Shown in pieces: positions 1 through 7,235 of a DNA stretch of 7,784 nucleotides. Source of the stretch: Pseudomonadota bacterium (GTDB lineage Bacteria; Myxococcota; Bradymonadia; UBA4248); NCBI GenBank assembly GCA_017613855.1, contig JAGACY010000088.1:1-7784 (forward strand), read 5' to 3'. The notes beneath the pieces were generated by a model. It was not told the origin of the DNA. It worked only from the letters and a program-made list of their open reading frames with translations, and did not search any database. Position numbers and translations under genes: made by a program. Numbering within the stretch: the stretch's first letter is position 1; each line of letters opens with the position of its first letter.

Positions 1-766
1 ATTCTTTAAAACTATCTTTGAATAATTGATTTATTGCATTGTTTCTGTCGTTTATGTCATCACCTATGTTGAAAGAATTTGTTTTGCTGACGCGGTCATT
101 ATTACTTGTTTGAATGCGTTTGCTGACATAATTTTCGGTTTCTGCTTTTGTTAGTTTGCGAAAGGCCAGCTTGCCATCCGGTCCTCGCTCACATCGATAA
201 TAATCCTTTTCGTTATTTCCTGAGTTTAAGGTGCTAGTTCGAATTGCTATATCGTTTTCCTGGCTGCACTTGTACCAATCTTCTGTCTGAGTGCTTTCAC
301 GACTGTCTTTGTTATTGCTTTCTGTGCTGTTTGTTAAATTCGTCTCGTTCTGTGCATTCGTTTTGTTGTTCATTTCATGAAAATACAGTTTTCCATTGCT
401 CGTTTTTTCACATTTATATTTTTTTTGGATTGTTTTCTCTGAACTGAGTTTAATTTCCTTTTTTATGAATTCATTTTCAACAGTGCACATTTCATCTTTG
501 GAAATACAACGTGCCATTTTCGAATCCTTAAACTCTACGCAGGTTTTTTCTTTATTTCCGTTTTCTGTGCAATCAATGACTTTGACCATGTTTTTGACAC
601 ATAGTACGAGCTTATCGCCAGAACAGATGGAATTAAAGGTTTTAGTATCGCATGGTTCACCGGCTTGTTCTTTTGGACTCTCGGGAGCGGCGTTGGCATC
701 CGGACTGACAGCTGCATTCCAAATCGCCAGTGTTCCCCATATGATGAGTATGATCGCTTTTTTCAT
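1..766 (-). CDS. secreted Cys-rich protein with duplicated module, partial (3' end missing)
   Basis: An open frame of 255 codons runs from ATG at 766 off the left edge with no stop, so the C-terminus is missing. The start is supported by AAGGA at 777-781, 10 bases upstream. Residues 1-26 form a signal peptide: MKK, a hydrophobic core, then an ANA|A-like cleavage site. I recognise no named family. Residues 39-94 hold seven Cys (C39, C48, C56, C66, C76, C87, C94) spaced like the small disulfide-rich modules common in exported proteins of myxobacteria-like groups. Two segments then align without gaps: about 93-134 (C94, C119) and 166-207 (C167, C192). Both have 24 residues between the Cys and a GKLxF motif after the second one. 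A linker rich in N, T, S and E (about 135-165) separates them. The gene starts 24 bases after the carboxypeptidase stop and is probably co-transcribed with it. It is clearly more A/T-rich than its neighbours. Its function is unknown; it is probably periplasmic, surface-exposed or secreted. Confidence 0.8.
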   Translation of the reverse strand, partial: MKKAIILIIWGTLAIWNAAVSPDANAAPESPKEQAGEPCDTKTFNSICSGDKLVLCVKNMVKVIDCTENGNKEKTCVEFKDSKMARCISKDEMCTVENEFIKKEIKLSSEKTIQKKYKCEKTSNGKLYFHEMNNKTNAQNETNLTNSTESNNKDSRESTQTEDWYKCSQENDIAIRTSTLNSGNNEKDYYRCERGPDGKLAFRKLTKAETENYVSKRIQTSNNDRVSKTNSFNIGDDINDRNNAINQLFKDSFKE

Positions 767-776
767 TGGCGGCATT

Positions 777-781
777 TCCTT
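777..781 (-). promoter_or_regulatory. ribosome binding site for the Cys-rich protein gene
   Basis: On the minus strand AAGGA lies 10 bases before the ATG at 766, inside the 24-base gap after the carboxypeptidase stop codon. It is the only Shine-Dalgarno-like match there and fixes the start. The gap has no room for a separate promoter plus leader, which supports co-transcription. Confidence 0.5.
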
Positions 782-790
782 TCGACATAT

Positions 791-3223
791 TTACTTGGTC
801 CATCCCCTGTTATTCTCGACAGGGTCGCACAAGTAACTTCCCAGAACGCCAAAATCCGCTTTTGTCCCTGCAGGGACACATCTATCCTCAATGAGACAAT
901 ATCGATTGGCAGGAAGTGCTGGGCAGGTGTTATTTCTCAGATTGCAGATGGTATCAACACTGGTTAATGTATTACAATATCCCGATGCACAGAAAGCATC
1001 AATCATTGATATATCGGGATGTTCGAATGTAAAGTCAAGTATGGATGGGGAAGAATTGCATTTTGTTGTTTTGGTTTGTGATATCCCATTGGCTAGCTTT
1101 ACCGTAACTGTACGTTCTCCGAAACAAAGCATGGTGTGTGTTCCGTCCTGGCATCGTGTCATCCAGTGTTCACCATTGAGCTGCGGCACGTCACTGTAGG
1201 AAACTTCGGCGATGAGAGGTTTGCCTTCGTTGTCGCGTACGCGCACGATAGTGGCTGAACGTGAAGCATCCAGAAATGTCTCCCAGGCAGGCCTGCTTTT
1301 GATGAGTGCATTTGTACGCTTTTTCCCTGTTGGGTTGTGCAGTGGTCCTTCGATGAGGTAGGCGTACGTCCCCGAGACCATTCTGAACCAGTCCTGATCG
1401 GTGCCATCGACGGAATAGAGGTTTTTTACCACTTTATAGGGTTTTCCGCTGGCCTGTTTGCCTGCGGATTCTGCCATGCGAAGTGCCAACTGCCACGCCT
1501 GGTCTTCTTCATGCGGAGGATTTTTGAGTGCATCGATGGAGTAGGGGGATAAAATCCGCGTCGACACGGTATGAAAACTAATCGAAGAGACAAATTGCTC
1601 TGTGTGAAAGAGATTCATCATCGACTGGATTTCTGGTTCTGAAGCAGGAGCCGGTCCGCGGTACCAATAGTCCCGGGGGCGTCCCGACGATGACTTTTCG
1701 CCGGTGGCTCCCCAGTGAAGCGGGTAATTGCGATTGACATCGACGCCGGCACCCACGGCAATGTCATTGGGATGGTATCGATAGTAGGCTGCTTTTTCGT
1801 TGTAAGGTCCCGGTTTTTTGGGGTAGGGCGCATGTGAATCATGGATGAAAACGCCGCGCCCATTTTTGCGTCCCAGATGGCTGGATACATGAATGTACAG
1901 GTCATTGCCATCGAGATTGACTGCGGGGATGATCCATACTTCGACTTTGGATAAGGCATCGTCGTACATGGCACGTTTCGTGTCATCGGTTGATTCACAC
2001 AGTTGTTCGAGTACATCAAATGCCATGTCGGTCGAAAGCAGCTCCATGCCATGGTGTGCGCCATTGAATAAAACACGTGGTGTGGGGGCTGTGCCGTCGG
2101 TATTGGTAAGGACTATGGCGCGAATGGGATATCCCAGATAGGTTTGGCCGATGGTTTCGAGGCGGACATTTTTGATTCTTTTTTTGCATACCGGCACGTA
2201 GGCATCCAAAAAAGCCTGGATCATATCGACGTCTTTTGCAGTTCTATTGGGATCAACCGGCGCGTTGGGATTGCAGTGCATAGGGATTGGGCAGTCCAGA
2301 TCCTTCGTTGCTTTTCTGAATTCTTCATCCGTAAAGCTGATGCGTGGTTCTGCCCAATAGTAATTCTTTGGGAGCATCTGCTTTTTATCTGCGAGTTCCT
2401 GCATCTGCTCATTGGAACAACGATAGATGTCATATCCCTGGGTATAGGTATGATTAAGTTTTTTACATTTACTGAGCGGTTCTTTTTTATCGTTTTGCGG
2501 GGCAAACACATAACTTGCCGGGTGCTGACGAATATATGCATCGGGATGAGTGAATTTCCTTCGATAATAGAGATTCTCGTCTTCGATCCAGTCGAGTGCC
2601 GTCAAAGCTGTGTTGGCATCTTGTTTTTTATGTGCGCGATAGCCGATTTGTGTTCCCCGAAAAGTCAGATCGGTCATGTCGATTTTGGCCAGGATTGTGT
2701 GGTTCTCAGCATTTTCAATTTCTACAAAGGAATTGTAGCCAAACATGAAAATGTAAACCCGCATTTTTTTTGGCATTTCTTTAAGCTTTATGGGGTCGGT
2801 AATGGGAGCTGCATAACCGCCTTCCCAGCGATGGAACTGCACTTTTTGATGATTGAATGAAACACTGTAGCCATTGACTTCGGCGAGATTATCGGGGAAT
2901 GATGCGCGAAAGAAGATGGAGCAATCGAGACGTTTTCCAACTGCAAATTCAGCACGAATGACGCTTCCCCGTGTGGCATCGCCTTCCTGATGGGTGCGTA
3001 TGGGGGAAACCCAGAAGCTGTTTTTTTCTTCTGTCTGAGGATCGAGTCGAAGCCCTTTGGATGCGTCCCATTTCCATTTTCCCAATGTGCGGGCCTGCTC
3101 ATTTGACTTACTGCTTATTGGTTTGAGATCTGATTGAAATTGTAAAAAAGTTTGAGCATGCGCAGCCATGGGAATGGTCAAAATGAACAAAGTCCAAATG
3201 AGTGATACCAACCTTAAATGCAT
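791..3223 (-). CDS. secreted M14-family zinc carboxypeptidase with N-terminal beta-sandwich-like domain and Cys-rich tail
   Basis: This 810-residue protein should be a metallo-carboxypeptidase that removes C-terminal residues from peptides outside the cytoplasm. A signal peptide spans residues 1-23 (MHLR, hydrophobic core, AHA|Q). M14 landmarks are all present: HGME with H391 and E394 as first zinc ligands, VNLDG, DVNRNY with N497/R498 for substrate carboxylate binding, SEPE, third zinc ligand H551 in SFHT, and catalytic E625 in YLIEG. The gap from H551 to E625 is 74 residues, as between H196 and E270 in bovine carboxypeptidase A. The gap from E394 to H551 is 157 instead of 124, so the catalytic domain carries an insertion of roughly 30 residues before R498. 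Residues about 24-220 look like a concanavalin/LamG-type beta-sandwich, possibly glycan-binding (inferred from strand pattern only). After the catalytic domain come a short beta-rich domain and a tail with several Cys from C745 onward. The start at 3223 is chosen for its signal peptide and GAGGA; the frame stays open upstream but there crosses palindromic non-coding DNA. Substrate specificity cannot be read. Confidence 0.92.
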   Translation of the reverse strand: MHLRLVSLIWTLFILTIPMAAHAQTFLQFQSDLKPISSKSNEQARTLGKWKWDASKGLRLDPQTEEKNSFWVSPIRTHQEGDATRGSVIRAEFAVGKRLDCSIFFRASFPDNLAEVNGYSVSFNHQKVQFHRWEGGYAAPITDPIKLKEMPKKMRVYIFMFGYNSFVEIENAENHTILAKIDMTDLTFRGTQIGYRAHKKQDANTALTALDWIEDENLYYRRKFTHPDAYIRQHPASYVFAPQNDKKEPLSKCKKLNHTYTQGYDIYRCSNEQMQELADKKQMLPKNYYWAEPRISFTDEEFRKATKDLDCPIPMHCNPNAPVDPNRTAKDVDMIQAFLDAYVPVCKKRIKNVRLETIGQTYLGYPIRAIVLTNTDGTAPTPRVLFNGAHHGMELLSTDMAFDVLEQLCESTDDTKRAMYDDALSKVEVWIIPAVNLDGNDLYIHVSSHLGRKNGRGVFIHDSHAPYPKKPGPYNEKAAYYRYHPNDIAVGAGVDVNRNYPLHWGATGEKSSSGRPRDYWYRGPAPASEPEIQSMMNLFHTEQFVSSISFHTVSTRILSPYSIDALKNPPHEEDQAWQLALRMAESAGKQASGKPYKVVKNLYSVDGTDQDWFRMVSGTYAYLIEGPLHNPTGKKRTNALIKSRPAWETFLDASRSATIVRVRDNEGKPLIAEVSYSDVPQLNGEHWMTRCQDGTHTMLCFGERTVTVKLANGISQTKTTKCNSSPSILDFTFEHPDISMIDAFCASGYCNTLTSVDTICNLRNNTCPALPANRYCLIEDRCVPAGTKADFGVLGSYLCDPVENNRGWTK

Positions 3224-3228
3224 TTGAT

Positions 3229-3233
3229 TCCTC
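3229..3233 (-). promoter_or_regulatory. ribosome binding site for the M14 carboxypeptidase
   Basis: GAGGA on the minus strand sits 5 bases before the ATG at 3223. It decides between this start and several in-frame upstream candidates up to 3574, which have no signal peptide directly after them. Confidence 0.75.
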
Positions 3234-3305
3234 GTAAATTGACAGCGATTTGCCCGTTTCATAACGTTCGAGTCCTTTACCATATCAATCTTTATGGTCA
3301 ATGGT

Positions 3306-3314
3306 ATTTTAGCA
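3306..3314 (-). promoter_or_regulatory. candidate extended -10 promoter element for the carboxypeptidase unit
   Basis: On the minus strand the sequence TGCTAAAAT matches an extended -10 (TGn followed by TATAAT with one mismatch). It would start transcription near 3299, giving a leader of about 75 bases before the ATG at 3223. No convincing -35 is visible at the right distance, which extended -10 promoters can tolerate. An imperfect dyad, TACCAT at 3278-3283 and ATGGTA at 3301-3306, lies around the predicted transcription start. The call rests on a consensus match alone. Confidence 0.3.
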
Positions 3315-3333
3315 TAGGTTGCAGGAATATCAG

Positions 3334-3378
3334 AAAAAAGCGAGCCGTATGGGCACCTCGAAGAGGTTGCCCATAGGC
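3334..3378 (-). terminator. terminator-like hairpin with T-run, minus strand, upstream of the carboxypeptidase
   Basis: Read on the minus strand, the hairpin at 3344-3378 has 15 base pairs (3, then 8, then 4, interrupted by two single-base bulges) and a 3-base loop. Four bases after it comes a run of six T (A6 on the plus strand, 3334-3339). This is the shape of an intrinsic terminator. It would stop minus-strand transcription entering from the transglycosylase side before the peptidase promoter, or act in a leader if a promoter lies farther upstream. It may equally be part of a repeat that only resembles a terminator. Confidence 0.4.
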
Positions 3379-3437
3379 GAGCAAGAACCGCGCCATTGGC
3401 GCGGTTCTTAAGGCGCGTATGCCCGCAGGGCATAGCG
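3344..3437. repeat. cluster of three short palindromes in the divergent intergenic region
   Basis: Three hairpins follow each other within 94 bases. The first is 3344-3378: 15 pairs, two single-base bulges, loop GAA. The second is 3383-3409: a perfect 12-base-pair stem, AAGAACCGCGCC and its complement, loop ATT. The third is 3414-3437: CGC, a bulged G, then TATGCCC, loop GCA, and the complement. The first and third share a bulged G just before TATG. Such dense GC-rich palindromes with tiny loops resemble REP-type dispersed repeats of bacterial intergenic DNA. The cluster lies upstream of both divergent genes, and no T-run follows on the plus strand. Whether it is repeated in the genome cannot be seen from one window. 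Confidence 0.7.
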
Positions 3438-3550
3438 GCGATTACAAAACAAATCACAATCAGATGACTCAAATCCCTAAAATTTCCCCAAATGCACAAA
3501 CCGGTTAAATTGCAGTTGGTGTTTCTTTTCGTTTGTATGGGGACGGGATT

Positions 3551-6358
3551 TTGTTTCATTTTAATGGCATACATCGTCTGAAAATGGGCCTTATATTTTT
3601 GACGTTGGCGCTAGGGGGCTGCCATGTCTCCGGGTCGGGTACACCCGAGAACACGGCGGCAAATGCTCAAAATGTAGAGGCACCGCAAGCGACTGAGTCA
3701 CCGATTCCCGAAGCTGCGCTTGCCATACAGACATCTGCACTCGAATATCTCGATGCGATTACCCAGCCTAAAAGTGGCATTCAGCCGTATTATAATGATT
3801 GCCTGGATGCACGCACGCCGTTGAGCAAAGCGATGCTTTCGGCAGTGAGCAAGCGTTCGGATGGTGCGTGGATGCTTTTGGCGCTGCGTACGGCGGAAGA
3901 TGATATCACGCAGATTCCGAAAGCCATTGAAATGATCGACAATCTTAAGGAAAAACCAAGGGATGTGTCGATTGATGATGCGCTCGATTTTCATTTGGGC
4001 CGCTTGTGGCAGCGGCATGCCGTGGAACTCGAAGGCGATGAGGCTGTAAAGGCTTTAAGAAAAGCATACGATGCCTTTGATGCTGTCACAAAAGAGCAAA
4101 CGTCGCCCTATTACCATTTGGCGCGTGCGGAGAAACTCAAGGCCGGTATTGCGCTTAAGCTGGACATTACTCAGGATCTCGAGAATTTTATTGCGACGTA
4201 TCCCGATTATCCGGAATTGCTCAACTTTAAGCTTGAATTGGCAACGCGTCAGTTTGACGAAGGCAAGAGCGATATTGCCGTTCGCAGTGTTCAGGATTAT
4301 GCCTATTTTTACCCATGGTCTTCGATTGCGCCCAAAGCCCGTCAGTGGCTTGAAGACAGAGGGTATTCGCAGCGCGAACGGACATTTGATGAAGTCTTTT
4401 CGCGCGTCGATTCATTGCGCAGGGCGAGATTCTGGGACGAAGCCGAAACAGCAGCCGTTGAGGCGGTTGAGCAATATCCTGAGAGTTATCAGCTTAAGGT
4501 GCAGCATGCCCGCATCGCTTATGAACGCAGTGAGCACGAAGAATCTGCGCATCGTTTTGAAAAAATTCTCGAACAGCTGGATGGCAATGTCAAAGACAAG
4601 CTCAAGCCATCAGGCGTGATTGCGTATATTTATCGGGCTTATGCTTACATGGGAGATTGCAAAAAAGCGCTCGAATATCATGCGTTGAATGCCGCCAAAC
4701 TGGGCAAGAAAGATCGTGCATCGGCCACGATGGATTTTGCATTGTCCTGTGGTGCACTGGATGTTGCCTGGGAAAATGCGAAGATCGCCTATGCAGATCC
4801 CAAATCGGGAACAGATTTTTGGTGGTTTGGTCTGATAGCCTACTTAAATGGGGAATATGAAACGGCGCGCGCAAATTTTGCTGCTGCTACCGAAGACTTG
4901 TCGGGAACAGCCAAACGGCGTGTCCAGTATTTTATTGCGCAGGCGACATTGAAGAGTGCTTTAAAACAGGGCGCCCAGGGAGTGACTGCGCCGGCTGAAA
5001 CGCCCGAAATCGTTCCGGATGAGGCACCCAAGGCAAAATCCAAAACGAGCAAAACTGCTAAAAAAACGAGTAAAACGAAAAAAACTGCCAAAAAGGGCAA
5101 AGGTAAAAAAATTCCAAAATTGGCACCAGCAACGGTCGAACGCGCCAAATCTCAGTTTGAGGCACTCATCGCATCGGATAACAGCGATTATTACGCGATT
5201 TTGGCTTATTCCCGTTTGGCTGAACTCAAGAGGGGCGATGATTCATCGGCACCTCGCACACCGGTTATGCAGGATTACGAGCATATATCTCAGGATCCTG
5301 TCCCACCGCGCCCCTGGGATATGGAGTTTTCTTTTGATGAAAAAGAATCGCTCGAATCCTGGAGCAGCAATGTCGAAAGATTCAAAGGAATGTTCCCCGA
5401 ACTTGAGCGTGTGGCATTTTTCCATGATGCTGAGTTATATCGGGAAAGAAACATGCTGTTTAGGGTGATTGCCATCGAAGCCATGGGCATTAGTCGGCTA
5501 TCGAAACGTCCGACGGTGCAAAATCTTTGGACGGCGAAACTCAGTTATGATGGGCATTTGGTGGATAACCGCAAGAAGAAAACTGGTTTTTGGGGGATTG
5601 CGAGCGATACGCAGCGTTTCAGTTTACCCGGAAAGAAAGAAACTGATGCACGCAAGGTCATTGCTCAGAGGCAGGGAGAAATCTACGATCATGCTGCAGA
5701 ACTGAGACCGTTTGTCGTTTCGACGGTGAAGGCCTTTCACGATTATTATCTTGCACGCAAATATACAGCAGCACCCAAGCAAACGTGCGGCTACGCATCT
5801 AATCTTGACGCATGTTCGACGCTTTATCCACACGCATTTCATGAGGCTGTCATTCGGGCTTCTCAAAAAAATAAAATAACCCCCGATCTCATTTGGGCAC
5901 TCATGAATATTGAGTCTGCATTCAATCCGGATTCGATATCCCATGCAGATGCTTATGGGCTGCTGCAGATTATTCCTATGACCGGGTATAAGATTGCCAA
6001 TGCCCTTGGAATCGATGCTTTTGGACCTTACGATCTGATCCGTCCCGAGGCATCCATCACGATGGGAACATGGTATTTTGCTCAGATTCTGCACAAGTTC
6101 CAGGGATATGCAACGCTCTCAATGGCTGCTTACAACGGCGGGCCGCATCAGGTGGCACGCTGGCTGACCGCTTACTCGAAGAAAATGGAGCAGGATGCAT
6201 TTATCGAATTGATTCCGTATGATGAAGCAAGGAATTATGTTAAAAAAGGTATGGCACGGCTTCTCATCTTTTATCGCACGGATGAACATGATCCGAAGCG
6301 CTTTTTCGAGATACCCAACACTTTACCGGAATCTTTCGAAGTCATGCCGAACTATTGA
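3551..6358 (+). CDS. Slt70-like lytic murein transglycosylase, probable lipoprotein, with Lys-rich insertion
   Basis: This protein of about 935 residues should cleave the MurNAc-GlcNAc bond of peptidoglycan with formation of 1,6-anhydroMurNAc, acting in the periplasm. The C-terminal part (about 765-935) is an SLT domain: catalytic E788 in the NIESAF motif, AYGLLQI at 801-807, and AYNGGP at 860-865. Most of the preceding region is helical and TPR-like, matching the superhelical domain of Slt70, but the protein is longer than the roughly 640 residues of E. coli Slt. Residues about 491-524 are a low-complexity insertion rich in K, T and S. The start is uncertain. TTG at 3551 gives a normal signal peptide (HRLK, then a hydrophobic core) ending in the lipobox-like LGGC with C24, and has GGGGA upstream. 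ATG at 3584 leaves only 12 residues before that Cys and no basic residue. TTG at 3533 is also possible. The stop at 6356-6358 is 2 bases from the repeat element that follows. Confidence 0.92.
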   Translation: MFHFNGIHRLKMGLIFLTLALGGCHVSGSGTPENTAANAQNVEAPQATESPIPEAALAIQTSALEYLDAITQPKSGIQPYYNDCLDARTPLSKAMLSAVSKRSDGAWMLLALRTAEDDITQIPKAIEMIDNLKEKPRDVSIDDALDFHLGRLWQRHAVELEGDEAVKALRKAYDAFDAVTKEQTSPYYHLARAEKLKAGIALKLDITQDLENFIATYPDYPELLNFKLELATRQFDEGKSDIAVRSVQDYAYFYPWSSIAPKARQWLEDRGYSQRERTFDEVFSRVDSLRRARFWDEAETAAVEAVEQYPESYQLKVQHARIAYERSEHEESAHRFEKILEQLDGNVKDKLKPSGVIAYIYRAYAYMGDCKKALEYHALNAAKLGKKDRASATMDFALSCGALDVAWENAKIAYADPKSGTDFWWFGLIAYLNGEYETARANFAAATEDLSGTAKRRVQYFIAQATLKSALKQGAQGVTAPAETPEIVPDEAPKAKSKTSKTAKKTSKTKKTAKKGKGKKIPKLAPATVERAKSQFEALIASDNSDYYAILAYSRLAELKRGDDSSAPRTPVMQDYEHISQDPVPPRPWDMEFSFDEKESLESWSSNVERFKGMFPELERVAFFHDAELYRERNMLFRVIAIEAMGISRLSKRPTVQNLWTAKLSYDGHLVDNRKKKTGFWGIASDTQRFSLPGKKETDARKVIAQRQGEIYDHAAELRPFVVSTVKAFHDYYLARKYTAAPKQTCGYASNLDACSTLYPHAFHEAVIRASQKNKITPDLIWALMNIESAFNPDSISHADAYGLLQIIPMTGYKIANALGIDAFGPYDLIRPEASITMGTWYFAQILHKFQGYATLSMAAYNGGPHQVARWLTAYSKKMEQDAFIELIPYDEARNYVKKGMARLLIFYRTDEHDPKRFFEIPNTLPESFEVMPNY

Positions 6359-6359
6359 T

Positions 6360-6495
<136 letters not shown>

Positions 6496-6540
6496 AAAAC
6501 TCATTCCCCTTTAGCTACAGCCACTTTCCCGAGAACTCCC

Positions 6541-7047
6541 ATGCCCAATCCCCCCGACATCATTATTCGCCGCATGCGCGTCGAAGAAATCGACGAAATT
6601 CAGCAGCTTTATGCTCAACAGATTCAGTCGGATGACAATCCCCTGACGGCGATTCGCATCACGCCCAAACAACATGCCTGGGAAATGCGCCGCCTTCGTC
6701 AGCAGCTCATTGCCGAACAGCGCTATATGCCGATTGTTGCACTGCTCGATGATGACAACAATTCCCAAATTGTAGGCTATACTGCTGCGATTATTGAGCA
6801 TCAGGCCAGTCTCTTTGAAGTGCAGATGGTTGCCTCGATCGACGAACTATGGGTCGTTCCCGAGCATCGCGGACGCGGGGTCGGCAGTGCACTGATGGAA
6901 GAGTTGTTCAACCAGATCGATGCACTTGGCATCGAGTGGGTCAAAGTGCAAATGCCCGTAAACAATGAAGAAACCAGGGCTTTTTTTGATAAAATCGGAT
7001 TTGTGCAAAAAACAGTGGAAATGCAAATCCATTTAGAATGTAATAGG

Positions 7048-7050
<3 letters not shown>
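6541..7050 (+). CDS. GNAT-family N-acetyltransferase
   Basis: This 169-residue protein has the usual length of a single-domain GNAT enzyme, which moves an acetyl group from acetyl-CoA to an amine of a small molecule or protein in the cytoplasm. The acetyl-CoA-binding motif A is clear: strand DELWVVPEHR followed by the pyrophosphate loop R110-G-R-G-V-G115 and SALMEEL. The later segment with NNEETRAFFDKIGFV is the typical motif B region, where the helix before the last strands carries the N...A.FF...GF pattern. The start at 6541 gives a natural first strand (IIIRRM) and has a weak GAGAA 5 bases upstream. The frame stays open upstream to 6355, but that part is translated repeat DNA. The stop TAA (7048-7050) is the first three bases of the repeat element behind it, so the last residues may have been changed by the element's arrival. 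The substrate cannot be predicted. It lies between two inverted copies of the repeat element. Confidence 0.88.
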
Positions 7051-7201
<151 letters not shown>

Positions 7202-7235
7202 AATCTTTCTCATTTCACGACTTGGAAACACCATC

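Larger units (their letters stand above)
3224..3550. other. divergent intergenic region between carboxypeptidase and transglycosylase
   Basis: These 327 bases separate two divergently transcribed genes and must carry both promoters. The left third has the ribosome binding site and a candidate promoter for the minus-strand unit. The middle has the palindrome cluster. The right third (about 3440-3550) is A/T-rich. It contains a TAAAAT (3478-3483) that could be a -10 for the plus-strand gene, without a convincing -35, and a 29-codon open frame (3492-3581) of uncertain meaning. No RNA gene is apparent. Confidence 0.6.

Noticed and set aside
396..836. Plus-strand 146-codon open frame opposite the Cys-rich gene
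   Set aside because: The opposite strand has a signal peptide, regular Cys spacing, an internal repeat and a ribosome binding site. The plus-strand frame is a by-product of A/T-rich antisense sequence.
2144..2860. Plus-strand 238-codon open frame opposite the carboxypeptidase gene
   Set aside because: It lies wholly antisense to a well-supported catalytic protein, and its translation shows no family features or start signal. It is a shadow of the real gene.
3383..3437. Second and third palindromes as plus-strand terminators
   Set aside because: Neither is followed by a T-run on the plus strand, and no plus-strand gene ends upstream of them in this window.
3224..3574. Upstream extension of the carboxypeptidase frame by 117 codons to 3574
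   Set aside because: It would bury the signal peptide, bypass the GAGGA site at 3229-3233, read through the palindrome cluster, and overlap the divergent transglycosylase start. The frame is open there by chance.
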